NCBI GenBank assembly: GCA_018380115.1
Contig: JAGZUF010000006.1
Span: forward strand, 62,001-126,000
Origin: Oscillospiraceae bacterium
GTDB taxonomy: Bacteria > Bacillota > Clostridia > Oscillospirales > Ruminococcaceae
Reading direction: 5' to 3'
DNA: 64,000 nucleotides
Position numbers and translations under genes: made by a program. Shown piece after piece: positions 17,450 through 25,643 of the stretch. Numbering within the stretch: position 1 is the stretch's first letter; the number at the start of each line of letters is the position of its first letter. The notes under the pieces are model-generated. The model saw only the letters and a list, made by a program, of their open reading frames with translations. It made no database searches and was not told the origin of the DNA.

Positions 17450-18631
17450 TTACATCTGATATGTAAGAACACCCTGCTTTACGGTTACCTTCACCCTTCC
17501 GGCCAGGCGCAGGCCCGCGTACGGTGTGTTATGGCTTTTTCCGGCAAATTCATCCGGGTTCACCGTATACTCCTCCTCCAGCGCCGCCAGCACCACGTCG
17601 CCGTCAAAGCCCGGCTGCAAAAGCCCCTTGTTCAGGCCCATGATTTGTGCGGGCGTGCGGGACAGCATGCGGCTCAGGCGAGAAAGCGGCATGCCGTGCT
17701 GCTTGCACAGCTTCGTGTAGCACACCGAGAAGGCCGTTTCCAGCCCCACGCAGCCGGGCGCGCCGTTCTGCTTATCCTGCGGGGTATGGGGGGCGTGGTC
17801 GGTGGCGATGGCGTCCACCTCGTCCGCAAGCATGGCGCGCACCAGCGCGTCCACATCCTCCTGCCGGCGGATGGGCGGGTTCACGCGAAATTCATCGTGG
17901 CAGAACCAGATATGGTGGGGCGTCACCTCAAACGTGACGCGCACCCCGCGGCGCTTTGCGGTTAGGATATCCTCCAGCGCCTCCTTTGTGCTCACATGGC
18001 ACATGTGCAGCTTTGCCCCCGTGGAGGCAGCGAGGTATAAGTTGCGCGCTGTCTCCAGGTTTTCCGCAAGGCGGTAATCTGTGGCGGAAAGGTCCATATC
18101 CTCGGCATGGCTCATGACGGTGAGGCCCTTTTGGGCCGCAATGCACATGGCCTCGTACATCACCTTCGATTCCCGCACGCCCTTGCCGTCCTCACTGATA
18201 AAGCGGAGGTTTTTCGGCAACGCGCGCAGATGGCTCACCGTTCTGCCGTCAAAATCCTTTGTGATGGACACGCACTGGTTCACATCGCACAGGCCCACGC
18301 GCCGGGCCTCGTCCATCACGCTTTGCGCAATGGCGCCCGTAGAGCACACGGGGCTTGTGTTGGGCATACAGTTCACAAACGTATAGCCGCCGCGCGCCGC
18401 CGCGCGGCTGCCTGTTTCCACCGTTTCCTTGTGCTCAAAGCCCGGCGTGCGGAAATGGGTGTGCAAATCAATAAAGGCGGGCATGGCCACAAGGCCCGCC
18501 GCGTCCAGCACCGGCTCGTCCCCGGCGGCGGCAAGGCCCGCACCCACAGCGGCGATACGCCCGTCCCGGATGAGAATATCTCCTTCGCGTTCGCCTTCGG
18601 CATCCACCAGCCGCGCGTGTTGAATCAGCAT
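17450..18631 (-). CDS. pyrC: Dihydroorotase
   Basis: A zinc amidohydrolase that closes carbamoyl-aspartate to dihydroorotate. The 393-aa protein is of the class I type: DLHTHFRTPGFEHKE with the first metal histidines, HMCHVSTKEALE later, and the catalytic Asp in IATDHAPHT. The start at 18631 follows GGGAGA. It heads the biosynthetic part of the operon. No pyrB, carA or carB is visible in the window. Confidence 0.93.
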   Translation of the reverse strand: MLIQHARLVDAEGEREGDILIRDGRIAAVGAGLAAAGDEPVLDAAGLVAMPAFIDLHTHFRTPGFEHKETVETGSRAAARGGYTFVNCMPNTSPVCSTGAIAQSVMDEARRVGLCDVNQCVSITKDFDGRTVSHLRALPKNLRFISEDGKGVRESKVMYEAMCIAAQKGLTVMSHAEDMDLSATDYRLAENLETARNLYLAASTGAKLHMCHVSTKEALEDILTAKRRGVRVTFEVTPHHIWFCHDEFRVNPPIRRQEDVDALVRAMLADEVDAIATDHAPHTPQDKQNGAPGCVGLETAFSVCYTKLCKQHGMPLSRLSRMLSRTPAQIMGLNKGLLQPGFDGDVVLAALEEEYTVNPDEFAGKSHNTPYAGLRLAGRVKVTVKQGVLTYQM

Positions 18632-18657
18632 GGTATCTCTCCCTTCCAAACGCTTCT

Positions 18658-18810
18658 TTATTTTTCCCGGCCGTCTTTCATAAGCAGGCCCGCCAGGGCA
18701 ATCAGCAGCCCTGCTGCCGCCGCGCACAGGCCGAAAAAGTTCATTGCCGATGCGGCCAGCCCGGCCAGTATAACAGCCAGCCCCATCAGCATCACTTTTA
18801 CAGAGCGCAT
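18658..18810 (-). CDS. 50-aa small membrane protein at the head of the pyr operon
   Basis: An ATG after a GGGGGG run opens a 50-codon frame with two hydrophobic stretches (about residues 5-22 and 24-43) and a charged end KDGREK. It ends 26 bases before pyrC and begins 18 bases after the leader terminator, so it is the first gene released by antitermination. I do not recognise the family. The Gly/Ala/Leu-rich helices suggest a two-helix hairpin in the membrane. Confidence 0.6.
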   Translation of the reverse strand: MRSVKVMLMGLAVILAGLAASAMNFFGLCAAAAGLLIALAGLLMKDGREK

Positions 18811-18827
18811 CCTGCCCCCCCTGATAC

Positions 18828-18860
18828 AAAAAAGAACTTTTCCCTTAAAAGGAAAAGTTC
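18828..18860 (-). terminator. intrinsic terminator in the pyr operon leader (probable attenuator)
   Basis: On the minus strand a perfect 10-bp stem GAACTTTTCC/GGAAAAGTTC with a 7-base loop is followed by TTTTTT. It lies between the operon promoter (18950-18979) and the first start codon (18810), so most transcripts would stop here unless the hairpin is prevented from forming. Confidence 0.75.
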
Positions 18861-18918
18861 AAACAATAAGGCTTCGAACGCATACGGCTGTCTTGCTTCG
18901 CAGGCAATGCGCCATTGT

Positions 18919-18942
18919 AACCTCTCCGCCTTTCACTGGTTT
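18919..18942 (-). promoter_or_regulatory. candidate PyrR-binding hairpin in the pyr leader
   Basis: At the predicted 5' end of the pyr transcript an AACC/GGTT-closed hairpin contains AAGGCGGAGAGGTT. It matches the Bacillus PyrR loop consensus ARUCCNGNGAGGYU at 12 of 14 positions, differing in the UC pair. PyrR binding to such a loop favours the downstream terminator when UMP is high. The match is approximate and no pyrR gene is in the window. Confidence 0.45.
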
Positions 18943-18949
18943 TCAAGGT

Positions 18950-18979
18950 ATTGTAGCACGTTCCGCCACGGCTTGTCAA
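18950..18979 (-). promoter_or_regulatory. predicted promoter of the pyr operon
   Basis: On the minus strand TTGACA (18979-18974), an 18-base spacer and TACAAT (18955-18950) give a near-consensus sigma-A promoter. The expected transcript start near 18943 leaves a leader of about 130 bases before the first gene. Confidence 0.75.
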
Positions 18980-18990
18980 CGCTTTGCGGC

Positions 18991-19030
18991 GCAAAATGCG
19001 CCCCGGGCACGGCAAAACCGTGCCCGGGGC
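18991..19030 (-). terminator. terminator after ptsH
   Basis: The stem GCCCCGGGCACGG with its exact complement and a short TTTTG loop lies 24 bases past the ptsH stop. On the minus strand it is followed by GCATTTTGCG, a weak T tract. Confidence 0.6.
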
Positions 19031-19053
19031 CGCACTGCCTTCGCTAAACGGGT

Positions 19054-19335
19054 TTACAGCTCGCCGAAGCCGCCCTCCACAAGGCCCACCAGCGTGTCCA
19101 CGGCCTCCTGCTCGTCCGGGCCTTCCGCGCTGATTTCTATCTTCGTGCCCTTGCCCATGCCCAGCGTGAGGATGGAGATGATAGATTTGGCATTTGCCAG
19201 ATTATCCACCTCGGGCTTTGAAAGGTTGCGCACGAATACCTTGCTGTCGAACTGCTTGGCCGCATTTGCAAACTGTGCCGCGGGCCGCGCGTGCAGCCCC
19301 GTGCGGTTGCACACCGCCGTCGTCTTTTTATACAT
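19054..19335 (-). CDS. ptsH: Phosphocarrier protein HPr
   Basis: HPr carries phosphate from Enzyme I to the EIIA domains. The 93-aa protein has the active-site histidine in TGLHARPA (residue 15 region) and the regulatory HPr-kinase serine in NAKSIISILTLG. The start overlaps the ptsI stop by one base (TAATG), giving the order ptsI-ptsH, the reverse of the common order. It ends the long PTS gene run. Confidence 0.95.
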   Translation of the reverse strand: MYKKTTAVCNRTGLHARPAAQFANAAKQFDSKVFVRNLSKPEVDNLANAKSIISILTLGMGKGTKIEISAEGPDEQEAVDTLVGLVEGGFGEL

Positions 19336-21041
19336 TACAGGTCTCTCTCCTTTGCTTCACACAGCACCTTTTTCACCTGCTCCTCGTCGGCGCACGCCGT
19401 CACGCGGGCCGCAAGCGAGCACATTTCGCCCAGCGTCATACCCGCAAGCGCCTTTTTCACCCGGGCAAGGCTTGATGCGCTCATGGACAGCTTGCGCAGC
19501 CCAAGGCCCACCAGCGCCGGGGCGGCAAGGGCGTCGCCGCCCAATTCGCCGCACACGCAAAGGGGCCTGCCCGCCTGCTCGAATGCCCGTGCCACCATGC
19601 CGATAAGGCGGAACAGCGCCGGATGCCAGCTTTGGTAGTACGGGGCCACGGCGGGGTTCATGCGGTCTGCCGCAGTGAGGTACTGGCATAAATCGTTCGT
19701 GCCGATGGAGGCAAAATCCACCTCGCGCGCCAGCTCCGGCGCCATCAGCGCGGCGCTGGGCACCTCGATCATCGCGCCCAGCTTCACCTCGCCCGCGCGC
19801 TCGCCCCGCCCGGCCAGCTGGCGGCGCGCCTGCTCCACAAAGCCCTTGGCCCGGCGCACATCCTCCAGCGAGCCCACCATGGGGAACATCAGCCACAAAT
19901 TGCCGTGCACCGCCGCGCGCAGCGCAGCGCGAAGCTGGGTGAGGAACATCTCCGGGTTTTCAAAGCACAGGCGCAGCGCGCGGCTGCCCAAAAAGGGGTT
20001 ATCCTCTCTGGGAAGCTGGAAATAGCGCAGCGTTTTGTCGCCGCCGATGTCCAGCGTGCGCAGCACCACCGGGCGCTGCCCGAAAGCGCGCAGCACCTTT
20101 TCGTATTGCCCGGCCTGCTCGTCCTCGGTGGGGAAATGGTCGGCGTCCATATACAGGAACTCTGTGCGCAGCAGGCCGGCAAAGCCGGCGTACTGCGCGG
20201 CCTCCAGCTCCTCACCGGCGGCGCTGCCGATGTTCAGGCCAAGGTCTATCCGGACGCCATCCTTTGTGAACGGCTCCTTGTCCAGCCAGGCGGCCTCCTC
20301 CCTTATCTGCCTCTGCCACTGCCCGCGCGCAGCCTGCGCCGCAGCCAGCCGTTCGGGCGAAGGCTGCGTTTCCAGCGTGCCGGCTCCGGCGTCCACCACT
20401 GCCGTTTCGCCGTGCCGCACGGCCCGCATCAGGCCCGCCACGCCCAGCACGGCGGGGATGCCCCAGCTTTTTGCAATGATGGCGGAATGGCTGGTGGCGC
20501 CGCCCGTCTCGGTGACGATGCCCAGCACGTTGGCCCTGTCCATGGTGGCGGTGTCGGAGGGCAGCAGCTCCTTTGCCGCCACGATTACCGGCTGCTCAAG
20601 GCAGCTTAGGCTGCGCTCGGGCGCGCCCTGCAGAATGCGCAGCAGCCGCAGCTTCACGTCGTAAAGGTCTGCCGCGCGCTCGCGGATGAGCGCGTCCGGC
20701 GCACTGCCCAGCACGGCGCGGTAATTTTCATACACCTGCTCCACGGCCCACTGCGCCGTCCACTGCTCGCCCTCGATGCCCGCGAGGATCTCCTCATCCA
20801 TCACTTCATCGTCCAGGATATCCATGTGCGCCTCGAAGATGGCGGCCTTGTCGGCCTCCAGCCGGGCGCACACCCCGCCCAGCTCTTCGCGGGCGGTGCG
20901 CTTAGCGGCCTCGTACAGGGCCCGCTGCTCTCCCGCGCTGCCGCCGTGCCCGGCGTACGGCGGCGCGGGCACGAACGGCTCGTAGCAGTACAGCGGCCCC
21001 GCGGCCACGCCGCGCGAGACGCCTGTTCCGTGGTAGATCAT
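19335..21041 (-). CDS. ptsI: PTS Enzyme I, PEP-protein phosphotransferase
   Basis: Transfers phosphate from PEP to HPr. The 568-aa protein has all the active-site motifs: GGATSHSAIIAKSWGIPAV (phosphorylated His), LLRTEFLYMD, VLRTLDIGGDK, SIGTNDLCQYL and VCGELGGD. The ATG at 21041 lies 12 bases after the alcohol dehydrogenase stop, behind AGGAGCGG. It is cotranscribed with that gene, and probably with the whole PTS region upstream. Compare the eroded paralogue at 43630-45237. Confidence 0.95.
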   Translation of the reverse strand: MIYHGTGVSRGVAAGPLYCYEPFVPAPPYAGHGGSAGEQRALYEAAKRTAREELGGVCARLEADKAAIFEAHMDILDDEVMDEEILAGIEGEQWTAQWAVEQVYENYRAVLGSAPDALIRERAADLYDVKLRLLRILQGAPERSLSCLEQPVIVAAKELLPSDTATMDRANVLGIVTETGGATSHSAIIAKSWGIPAVLGVAGLMRAVRHGETAVVDAGAGTLETQPSPERLAAAQAARGQWQRQIREEAAWLDKEPFTKDGVRIDLGLNIGSAAGEELEAAQYAGFAGLLRTEFLYMDADHFPTEDEQAGQYEKVLRAFGQRPVVLRTLDIGGDKTLRYFQLPREDNPFLGSRALRLCFENPEMFLTQLRAALRAAVHGNLWLMFPMVGSLEDVRRAKGFVEQARRQLAGRGERAGEVKLGAMIEVPSAALMAPELAREVDFASIGTNDLCQYLTAADRMNPAVAPYYQSWHPALFRLIGMVARAFEQAGRPLCVCGELGGDALAAPALVGLGLRKLSMSASSLARVKKALAGMTLGEMCSLAARVTACADEEQVKKVLCEAKERDL

Positions 21042-21053
21042 GTCATCCGCTCC

Positions 21054-22214
21054 TTAAAATGCTTTGTGGAAGATTTCCAGCACGTCCTTTTCATCCATGG
21101 GCACAAAAGCGCTCTTCAGCTGCGCGCCCGCCTTTTTGGCCATGATGTCGAAATGCTCTTCACCGATGCCCAGCTCGCGCAGGGTCGTGGGCAGCCCCAT
21201 GGCCTTGAAGTAATCCGCCGTGGCTTCGATGGCCTTCCCGGCAATCTCCATCGGGGGCAGCGAGGCGTCAATGCCCCACACGGCCGTGCCGTAGTCCACA
21301 TATTTATATACGTTTTCTTCCTTCAGCATATGGCGCAGCCAGTGCGGGATAAGCACCGCCAGGCCCGCGCCGTGCGTGACGTCGTAATATGCGCTGAGCT
21401 CGTGCTCCATGGGGTGCACGCTCCAGCCGACGGGCGCGCCCTTGGTGAGCAGGCCGTTGATGGCCCAGCTGCTGGCCCACATCAGATTGGCGCGCGCCTC
21501 GTAATCGTCGGGCTGCTGCCAGGCGCGGTGGCCGTACTTCACGCAGGTCTTCAGCACGGCCTCCGCAAAGCGGTTCTGCAGGTAGGCGTCCGGGTGGTTG
21601 TTGAAGTACACTTCCATCACATGGCTCATGATGTCCGCCGTGCCCGCGGCCGTCTGGAATTTGGAGACGGTGAAGGAATACTCCGGGTCCATAATGGACA
21701 CCACAGGGCGCATGCCGGGCGCGCTGACGCCCACTTTTTCGTGCGTCTCCATGTTGGAGATGACGGCGCTGGTGTCCATTTCAGAGCCAGTGGCCGCAAT
21801 GGTGAGCACCGCGATGATGGGCAGGATGGATTTGATAGGCGCCTTCTTCGTCACCATATCCCAGGCGCTTCCCTCACAGGTGACGCCTGCGGCCACGGCC
21901 TTGGCACAGTCGATGGTGCTGCCGCCGCCCACGGCCAGCACTACGTCCAGCCCGTGCTCACGGCAGATGGCAATGCCCTTTTCCACTGTGGTGATGCGGG
22001 GGTTGGGCTCTACGCCGGCCAGCTCTTCATATGCGATGCCGTTTTCCGCAAAAATTTTCGTGATGGCGTCATACAGGCCGATTTTTTTGATGCTGCCGCC
22101 GCCGTACACCATCAGCACCTTGCTGCCGTGCGCCTTTACGCTTTCGGCCAGCTGGGCGAGCTGCCCCCTGCCGAAGAATACCTTTGTGGGGATGTGATAC
22201 ATGAATTTATCCAT
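21054..22214 (-). CDS. Iron-containing alcohol dehydrogenase, butanol dehydrogenase-like
   Basis: A group III (iron-dependent) alcohol dehydrogenase of 386 aa that reduces aldehydes with NAD(P)H. The nucleotide site is VLAVGGGSTIDCAKA. Metal ligands are visible as D and H in TADIMSHVMEVYF, H in VHPMEHELSAYYD and H in THGAGLAVLIPHW. The sequence is of the YqhD/BdhA type. It lies between the TrpA-like genes and ptsI on the same strand, so an aldehyde from the sugar pathway is a possible substrate (inference). Confidence 0.88.
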   Translation of the reverse strand: MDKFMYHIPTKVFFGRGQLAQLAESVKAHGSKVLMVYGGGSIKKIGLYDAITKIFAENGIAYEELAGVEPNPRITTVEKGIAICREHGLDVVLAVGGGSTIDCAKAVAAGVTCEGSAWDMVTKKAPIKSILPIIAVLTIAATGSEMDTSAVISNMETHEKVGVSAPGMRPVVSIMDPEYSFTVSKFQTAAGTADIMSHVMEVYFNNHPDAYLQNRFAEAVLKTCVKYGHRAWQQPDDYEARANLMWASSWAINGLLTKGAPVGWSVHPMEHELSAYYDVTHGAGLAVLIPHWLRHMLKEENVYKYVDYGTAVWGIDASLPPMEIAGKAIEATADYFKAMGLPTTLRELGIGEEHFDIMAKKAGAQLKSAFVPMDEKDVLEIFHKAF

Positions 22215-22312
22215 TGTGAATTCTCCCTTTCATAATAAATCACACAAAGCCCGTTTGCAAGCGCGCGGCGCCTGCCGCCGGGCCCTGAGCTTGCTAAGCT
22301 TCAGGCACAGCC

Positions 22313-23044
22313 TTATGTCTCTTGTGCCGCCGCCTTGTAGGCACGCAGCGTCTCAAGCAGCTTTTCAGGCTGGCCGTAATACTGCATTACGCTACTGCCG
22401 ATAAAAAAGCCGTCCCCCCCGGAGGCGCGGATGAACGCCACCTCCTCCGGGCTGCGGATGCCGCCGCCGCAGTACACCGGGCAGCGCAGGCCCTGCCTGC
22501 GCAGCCCGGCAATGCAGTTTTTCAGGGTGTCCCAGTCAAAATCCGGCGTGCGCTCGTTTGCATAGGGCATGGCCTGCATATACACGAAGGTCTGGCTTTT
22601 CAGCGCCTCGGCCACCATCTGCGGCTTCATCTGGAACGAGACGAACGGCGCCACATGCACGCCGCTCTGCGCAAGGCGCGCCGTGGCCGTGGGCTCGTTG
22701 AAATCTGCCGTGATGATGGTGTCGATGCCGTTCCCGGTGCAGAACCGGGCCAACTCCTCCACGCCGATGTCGAATACGCACTCCTGATACAAAAGCAGGT
22801 ATACCTCCATATGGGGGTACTCGCGCTTGAAGCGCGCAATATCGGCCAGATAGCGCGCATAGTCGCTGCACTGGGCGCGCGCTGCGGCCATTTTTTCCGC
22901 AATGTAGTCCATCTCCAGATACGGATCCTTTGCCGGAAGGCTCCACTCGATGGCGTCGCACCCGCCCTCGGCGTACAGCTTCGCCATCTCGTAGCTTTTC
23001 TCAAGGCTGGGATACCCGCCGGAGAGGTAACAAATTGTTTTCAT
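22313..23044 (-). CDS. TrpA-like TIM-barrel protein (copy B, active-site Glu kept)
   Basis: The 243-aa protein has the fold signature of tryptophan synthase alpha. AIEWSLPAKDPYLE aligns with TrpA ELGIPFSDPLADG, and GGGIRSPEEVAFI...IGSSV matches the phosphate-binding end. The first catalytic acid (TrpA Glu49) is kept; the position of Asp60 is Glu. No trpB or other trp gene is nearby and the gene lies in a PTS operon, so indole formation is unlikely. A retro-aldol cleavage of a sugar phosphate is a reasonable guess. The start at 23044 overlaps the next paralogue's stop. Confidence 0.75.
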   Translation of the reverse strand: MKTICYLSGGYPSLEKSYEMAKLYAEGGCDAIEWSLPAKDPYLEMDYIAEKMAAARAQCSDYARYLADIARFKREYPHMEVYLLLYQECVFDIGVEELARFCTGNGIDTIITADFNEPTATARLAQSGVHVAPFVSFQMKPQMVAEALKSQTFVYMQAMPYANERTPDFDWDTLKNCIAGLRRQGLRCPVYCGGGIRSPEEVAFIRASGGDGFFIGSSVMQYYGQPEKLLETLRAYKAAAQET

Positions 23045-23790
23045 TCTGCTGCCTCCTGTTCTGCCGCCTGCTCGAACGCTGCGATGCGCCGGCCGAGCTC
23101 TGCCTGATCGCCCCACGCCTCTATCAGGCACGAGCCGATATAGGCGCCGTCCGCACCGGCGCGCCTCACCTCGGCAAGGCGCTGGGGCGTGCGGATGCCC
23201 ATGGTGACATACACCTGCCGCGCCCCCTGCCGGCGAAGCCAGCTGATGGCCCCCGCCAACGTCTCGCAGCCCGGGCGCGGCGGCTGGCTGCTCTGCGTCA
23301 TCAGCTGGATGGGCCGCCCTGCGGCTACTGCACGCGCCACCTGCCCGTCAGGCAGGTGGAAGGGCACGGCCTCCAGCAGCTGCAGGCCTCCCGCCTCCAG
23401 CTTTGCGCCGAAGGCTTCATCCGCGCCCTGGCGCTGCGGCAGATACGCCACATGGCGAATGCCCGCCTGTGCGCAGAACTCGAAAAACCGGCTGAGGCCT
23501 ATTTCCCTCAGGGTGTCCTCGTAGGCGGTGAGCTCCAGCTTTACCTCAGGCAGCCGCTTATGCAGGGCACAGATGGCGTCCAGATAGACGCCGAGGTCCG
23601 GAAAGGCCGAAAGGCTCTGCAGCATACGGCTGCGGATGATGTCATGCTCCAGATAGGGGGCTCTTGTGGGAAGGTCCAGCTGAAGATGGCGGCATCCCGC
23701 GGCGGCGTACTGCGCCGCCAGCTCCACGCCTGCGGCGGGGCTGGGCGCGCCGAAATTCAGATAATAAACCGTATCGAAGCCTCTGTTCAC
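23041..23790 (-). CDS. TrpA-like TIM-barrel protein (copy A, active-site Glu lost)
   Basis: The 249-aa paralogue of the neighbouring gene. Its active-site segment reads HLQLDLPTRAPYLEHD, so the residue matching TrpA Glu49 is Gln while the second acid is again Glu. The phosphate-binding end is looser (TMGIRTPQRLAEV...IGSCL). It is coupled by four-base overlaps to the BtpA-like gene before it and copy B after it. It may be an inactive or altered partner of copy B, or act on a different substrate. Confidence 0.72.
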   Translation of the reverse strand: MNRGFDTVYYLNFGAPSPAAGVELAAQYAAAGCRHLQLDLPTRAPYLEHDIIRSRMLQSLSAFPDLGVYLDAICALHKRLPEVKLELTAYEDTLREIGLSRFFEFCAQAGIRHVAYLPQRQGADEAFGAKLEAGGLQLLEAVPFHLPDGQVARAVAAGRPIQLMTQSSQPPRPGCETLAGAISWLRRQGARQVYVTMGIRTPQRLAEVRRAGADGAYIGSCLIEAWGDQAELGRRIAAFEQAAEQEAAE

Positions 23791-24623
23791 AGCGACGCCT
23801 CTTTCGTTTCACCGCAGGCGCCGCGCACCGCCTGCACCATGCGGCGGCAAAGCCCGGCGTCCACAGGCGCGGTGATAATTCCGCCCTGCTTCAGTGCAGA
23901 GCCCACGATGGCTCCGTCCGCCACGGCAAGCTGCCGGGCCGCTGTTTCTGGCTTGAAGCCGCTGCCGATGATGACGGGCAACTTTGAAGCCTGCTTTGCG
24001 CGGCACACGGTATCCATAGGCGTCTCCAGCCCGGTGGACAGCCCTGTGACGATAAGGGCGTCGGCGCCGCAGTCCGCTGCTGCCTGCACAGATTCCTCCA
24101 GCGAGACAGCCGGGTTCACGAGATGGCTGTGCTTCACCTGCACGTCGGCAAACACGGCGATGTCCTGCGCGCCAAGCTGGCGGCGCATGTGCAGCACCTC
24201 CTGCGCACAGGGGCCTATGCTGCCGAGGCCCGTAACCTGTACGGTGTCCACAAAGGCGGGCGAGCGCACAAACCGGGCGCCTGCGGCATAAGCCGCTGCA
24301 AGCGCGGCAGGCGTGTCGCTGAACGAGGCGTCCACCCCCACGGGGATGCGCACCGCCTGCACCACGCAGCGCGTGACGGCTGCAAGCGCGGCAAGCTGGC
24401 CCGCGGAAAGGCTGCGCGCATAAGGCATGTCGGTGGTATTTTCCACGATGACGGCGTCAAAGCCCGCGGCCTCCAGTGTGCGCGCATCGGCCAGCGCCTT
24501 TTCATAAATCTTTTCCATATCGCCGCCATGGCCCAGCGTGCCGGGAAGCGGCAGGCAGTGCACCATGCCGATGAGGCATTTTCCGCCCTCGGCCATGCGG
24601 CGCAGAATGGTTGTTTTCTTCAT
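23787..24623 (-). CDS. BtpA/SgcQ family TIM-barrel protein
   Basis: A 278-aa protein of the BtpA family. It shows the typical start LIGMVHCLPLPGT, the segment AVIVENTTDMPY and a phosphate-binding end (GSGFKPETAARQLAVADGAIVGSALKQGG). SgcQ, a member in E. coli, is encoded in a PTS sugar operon; the chemistry of the family is not settled. Here it lies between the EIID gene and two TrpA-like genes, linked by overlap to the latter. That supports a role in breaking down the sugar phosphate made by this PTS. Confidence 0.8.
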   Translation of the reverse strand: MKKTTILRRMAEGGKCLIGMVHCLPLPGTLGHGGDMEKIYEKALADARTLEAAGFDAVIVENTTDMPYARSLSAGQLAALAAVTRCVVQAVRIPVGVDASFSDTPAALAAAYAAGARFVRSPAFVDTVQVTGLGSIGPCAQEVLHMRRQLGAQDIAVFADVQVKHSHLVNPAVSLEESVQAAADCGADALIVTGLSTGLETPMDTVCRAKQASKLPVIIGSGFKPETAARQLAVADGAIVGSALKQGGIITAPVDAGLCRRMVQAVRGACGETKEASL

Positions 24624-24639
24624 TGTGTGCCCCTCTTAC

Positions 24640-24765
24640 AGCCCCGGCGGGCAAGCATGCCCCGGGGCCTCTTTGTGCATATGTTTTTCAAGGCAGCCCC
24701 GCCGGCCCGCAGAACGCAAGCCGGCGGGCGCCTGCAAAATGGAAAATGGATGGTTTTCAAAACAT
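24640..24765 (-). other. GC-rich hairpin spacer between EIID and the BtpA-like gene
   Basis: This 156-base spacer is the largest gap inside the PTS run. On the minus strand it holds a GCCCGCCGGC/GCCGGCGGGGC hairpin followed by TTGAAAAAC, and a second CCCCGGCGGGC-type inverted repeat. Without a clear T tract it may be an mRNA-stability or partial-termination element that sets the level of enzymes relative to transporter. Confidence 0.4.
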
Positions 24766-24779
24766 ACAGCGCCCTGAGC

Positions 24780-25643
24780 TCAGCCCATGATGCCCAGCGC
24801 CGTGAGCGCGATACAGCCCACGATAGTGCCGATGATGAGTACGAAGGTGTTCACCTTCTTGCCCAGCAGCCAGTAGAACAGGCCCACAAACCCAAGCTTT
24901 GCTATGCCGGGCATGATGCTGTCCAGCGCCGTTTGCAGCGTCATGGCGCTTTCAGTGCCCGCGCCGAATGTAAGCGTAAAGTTCGTGCTTACCATAGTGT
25001 AGGTCATGCCGCCTATCACCATGAGGCCCAGAATGGAGGCCGCAAGCATCAGCTTGTCCATCAGGCCGGAGGCCTGCAGCTTATCCAAAAAGCCCGTGCC
25101 GAGGCGGTAGCCGATCTGGCCGCCCTTGAAGCGGCAGATATAAGACGGAATACAGTAGATAAGCGCATACAGGATGGGCCCCAGGATGTTGCCCTGCGCA
25201 GCCAGCGAGATGCCGATGCCGGCGGCAATGATGCGCAGCGTGCCGGGGAAGATAGAGTCGAAAATGCCGGACAGCGGGCCCATCAGGGCTGCCTTTACCG
25301 AGTTGATGGTTTTGGGGTCAAAGTCCGGGGCTTTGGCGTTCTGCTCTTCCATGGCCACAGTGAGGCCGCCCATAAAGGCGTGCACCTGCGGCGTGATGTT
25401 GAAGAACTCCATATTGCGCTGCAGCGCCTTGACATAGCCCTCGTGGTCGTTTTTATAAATGCGCTTGAGCATGGGGGCTATCATGAAGGTGAAGGTTTTG
25501 TGCACATAACGGTCCCAGTTGACAGAGAACCCGCCCGTCAGCGAACGCCAGCACATTTTGCGCAGATCCTTCTTTGTGAACATTGGCTCGCTGGACACGG
25601 CCTTGTTCACCTCCTGCACGGTGTTTTCCTTAGAAGTCGTCAT
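24780..25643 (-). CDS. PTS mannose/fructose/sorbose family IID component
   Basis: The 287-aa membrane component that pairs with IIC in the mannose-family transporter. FTKKDLRKMCWRSLTGGFSVNWDRY at the N-terminus, MEFFNITPQVHAFMGGL and ALMGPLSGIFDSIFPGTL are the family signatures, and hydrophobic helices cluster in the C-terminal third. It overlaps the IIC stop by 14 bases. Sugar specificity cannot be read from the sequence. Confidence 0.93.
   Translation of the reverse strand: MTTSKENTVQEVNKAVSSEPMFTKKDLRKMCWRSLTGGFSVNWDRYVHKTFTFMIAPMLKRIYKNDHEGYVKALQRNMEFFNITPQVHAFMGGLTVAMEEQNAKAPDFDPKTINSVKAALMGPLSGIFDSIFPGTLRIIAAGIGISLAAQGNILGPILYALIYCIPSYICRFKGGQIGYRLGTGFLDKLQASGLMDKLMLAASILGLMVIGGMTYTMVSTNFTLTFGAGTESAMTLQTALDSIMPGIAKLGFVGLFYWLLGKKVNTFVLIIGTIVGCIALTALGIMG

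Noticed and set aside
22313..23790. Calling the two TrpA-like genes trpA
   Set aside because: There is no trpB or other tryptophan gene nearby, the catalytic acids differ, and the genes belong to a PTS operon.
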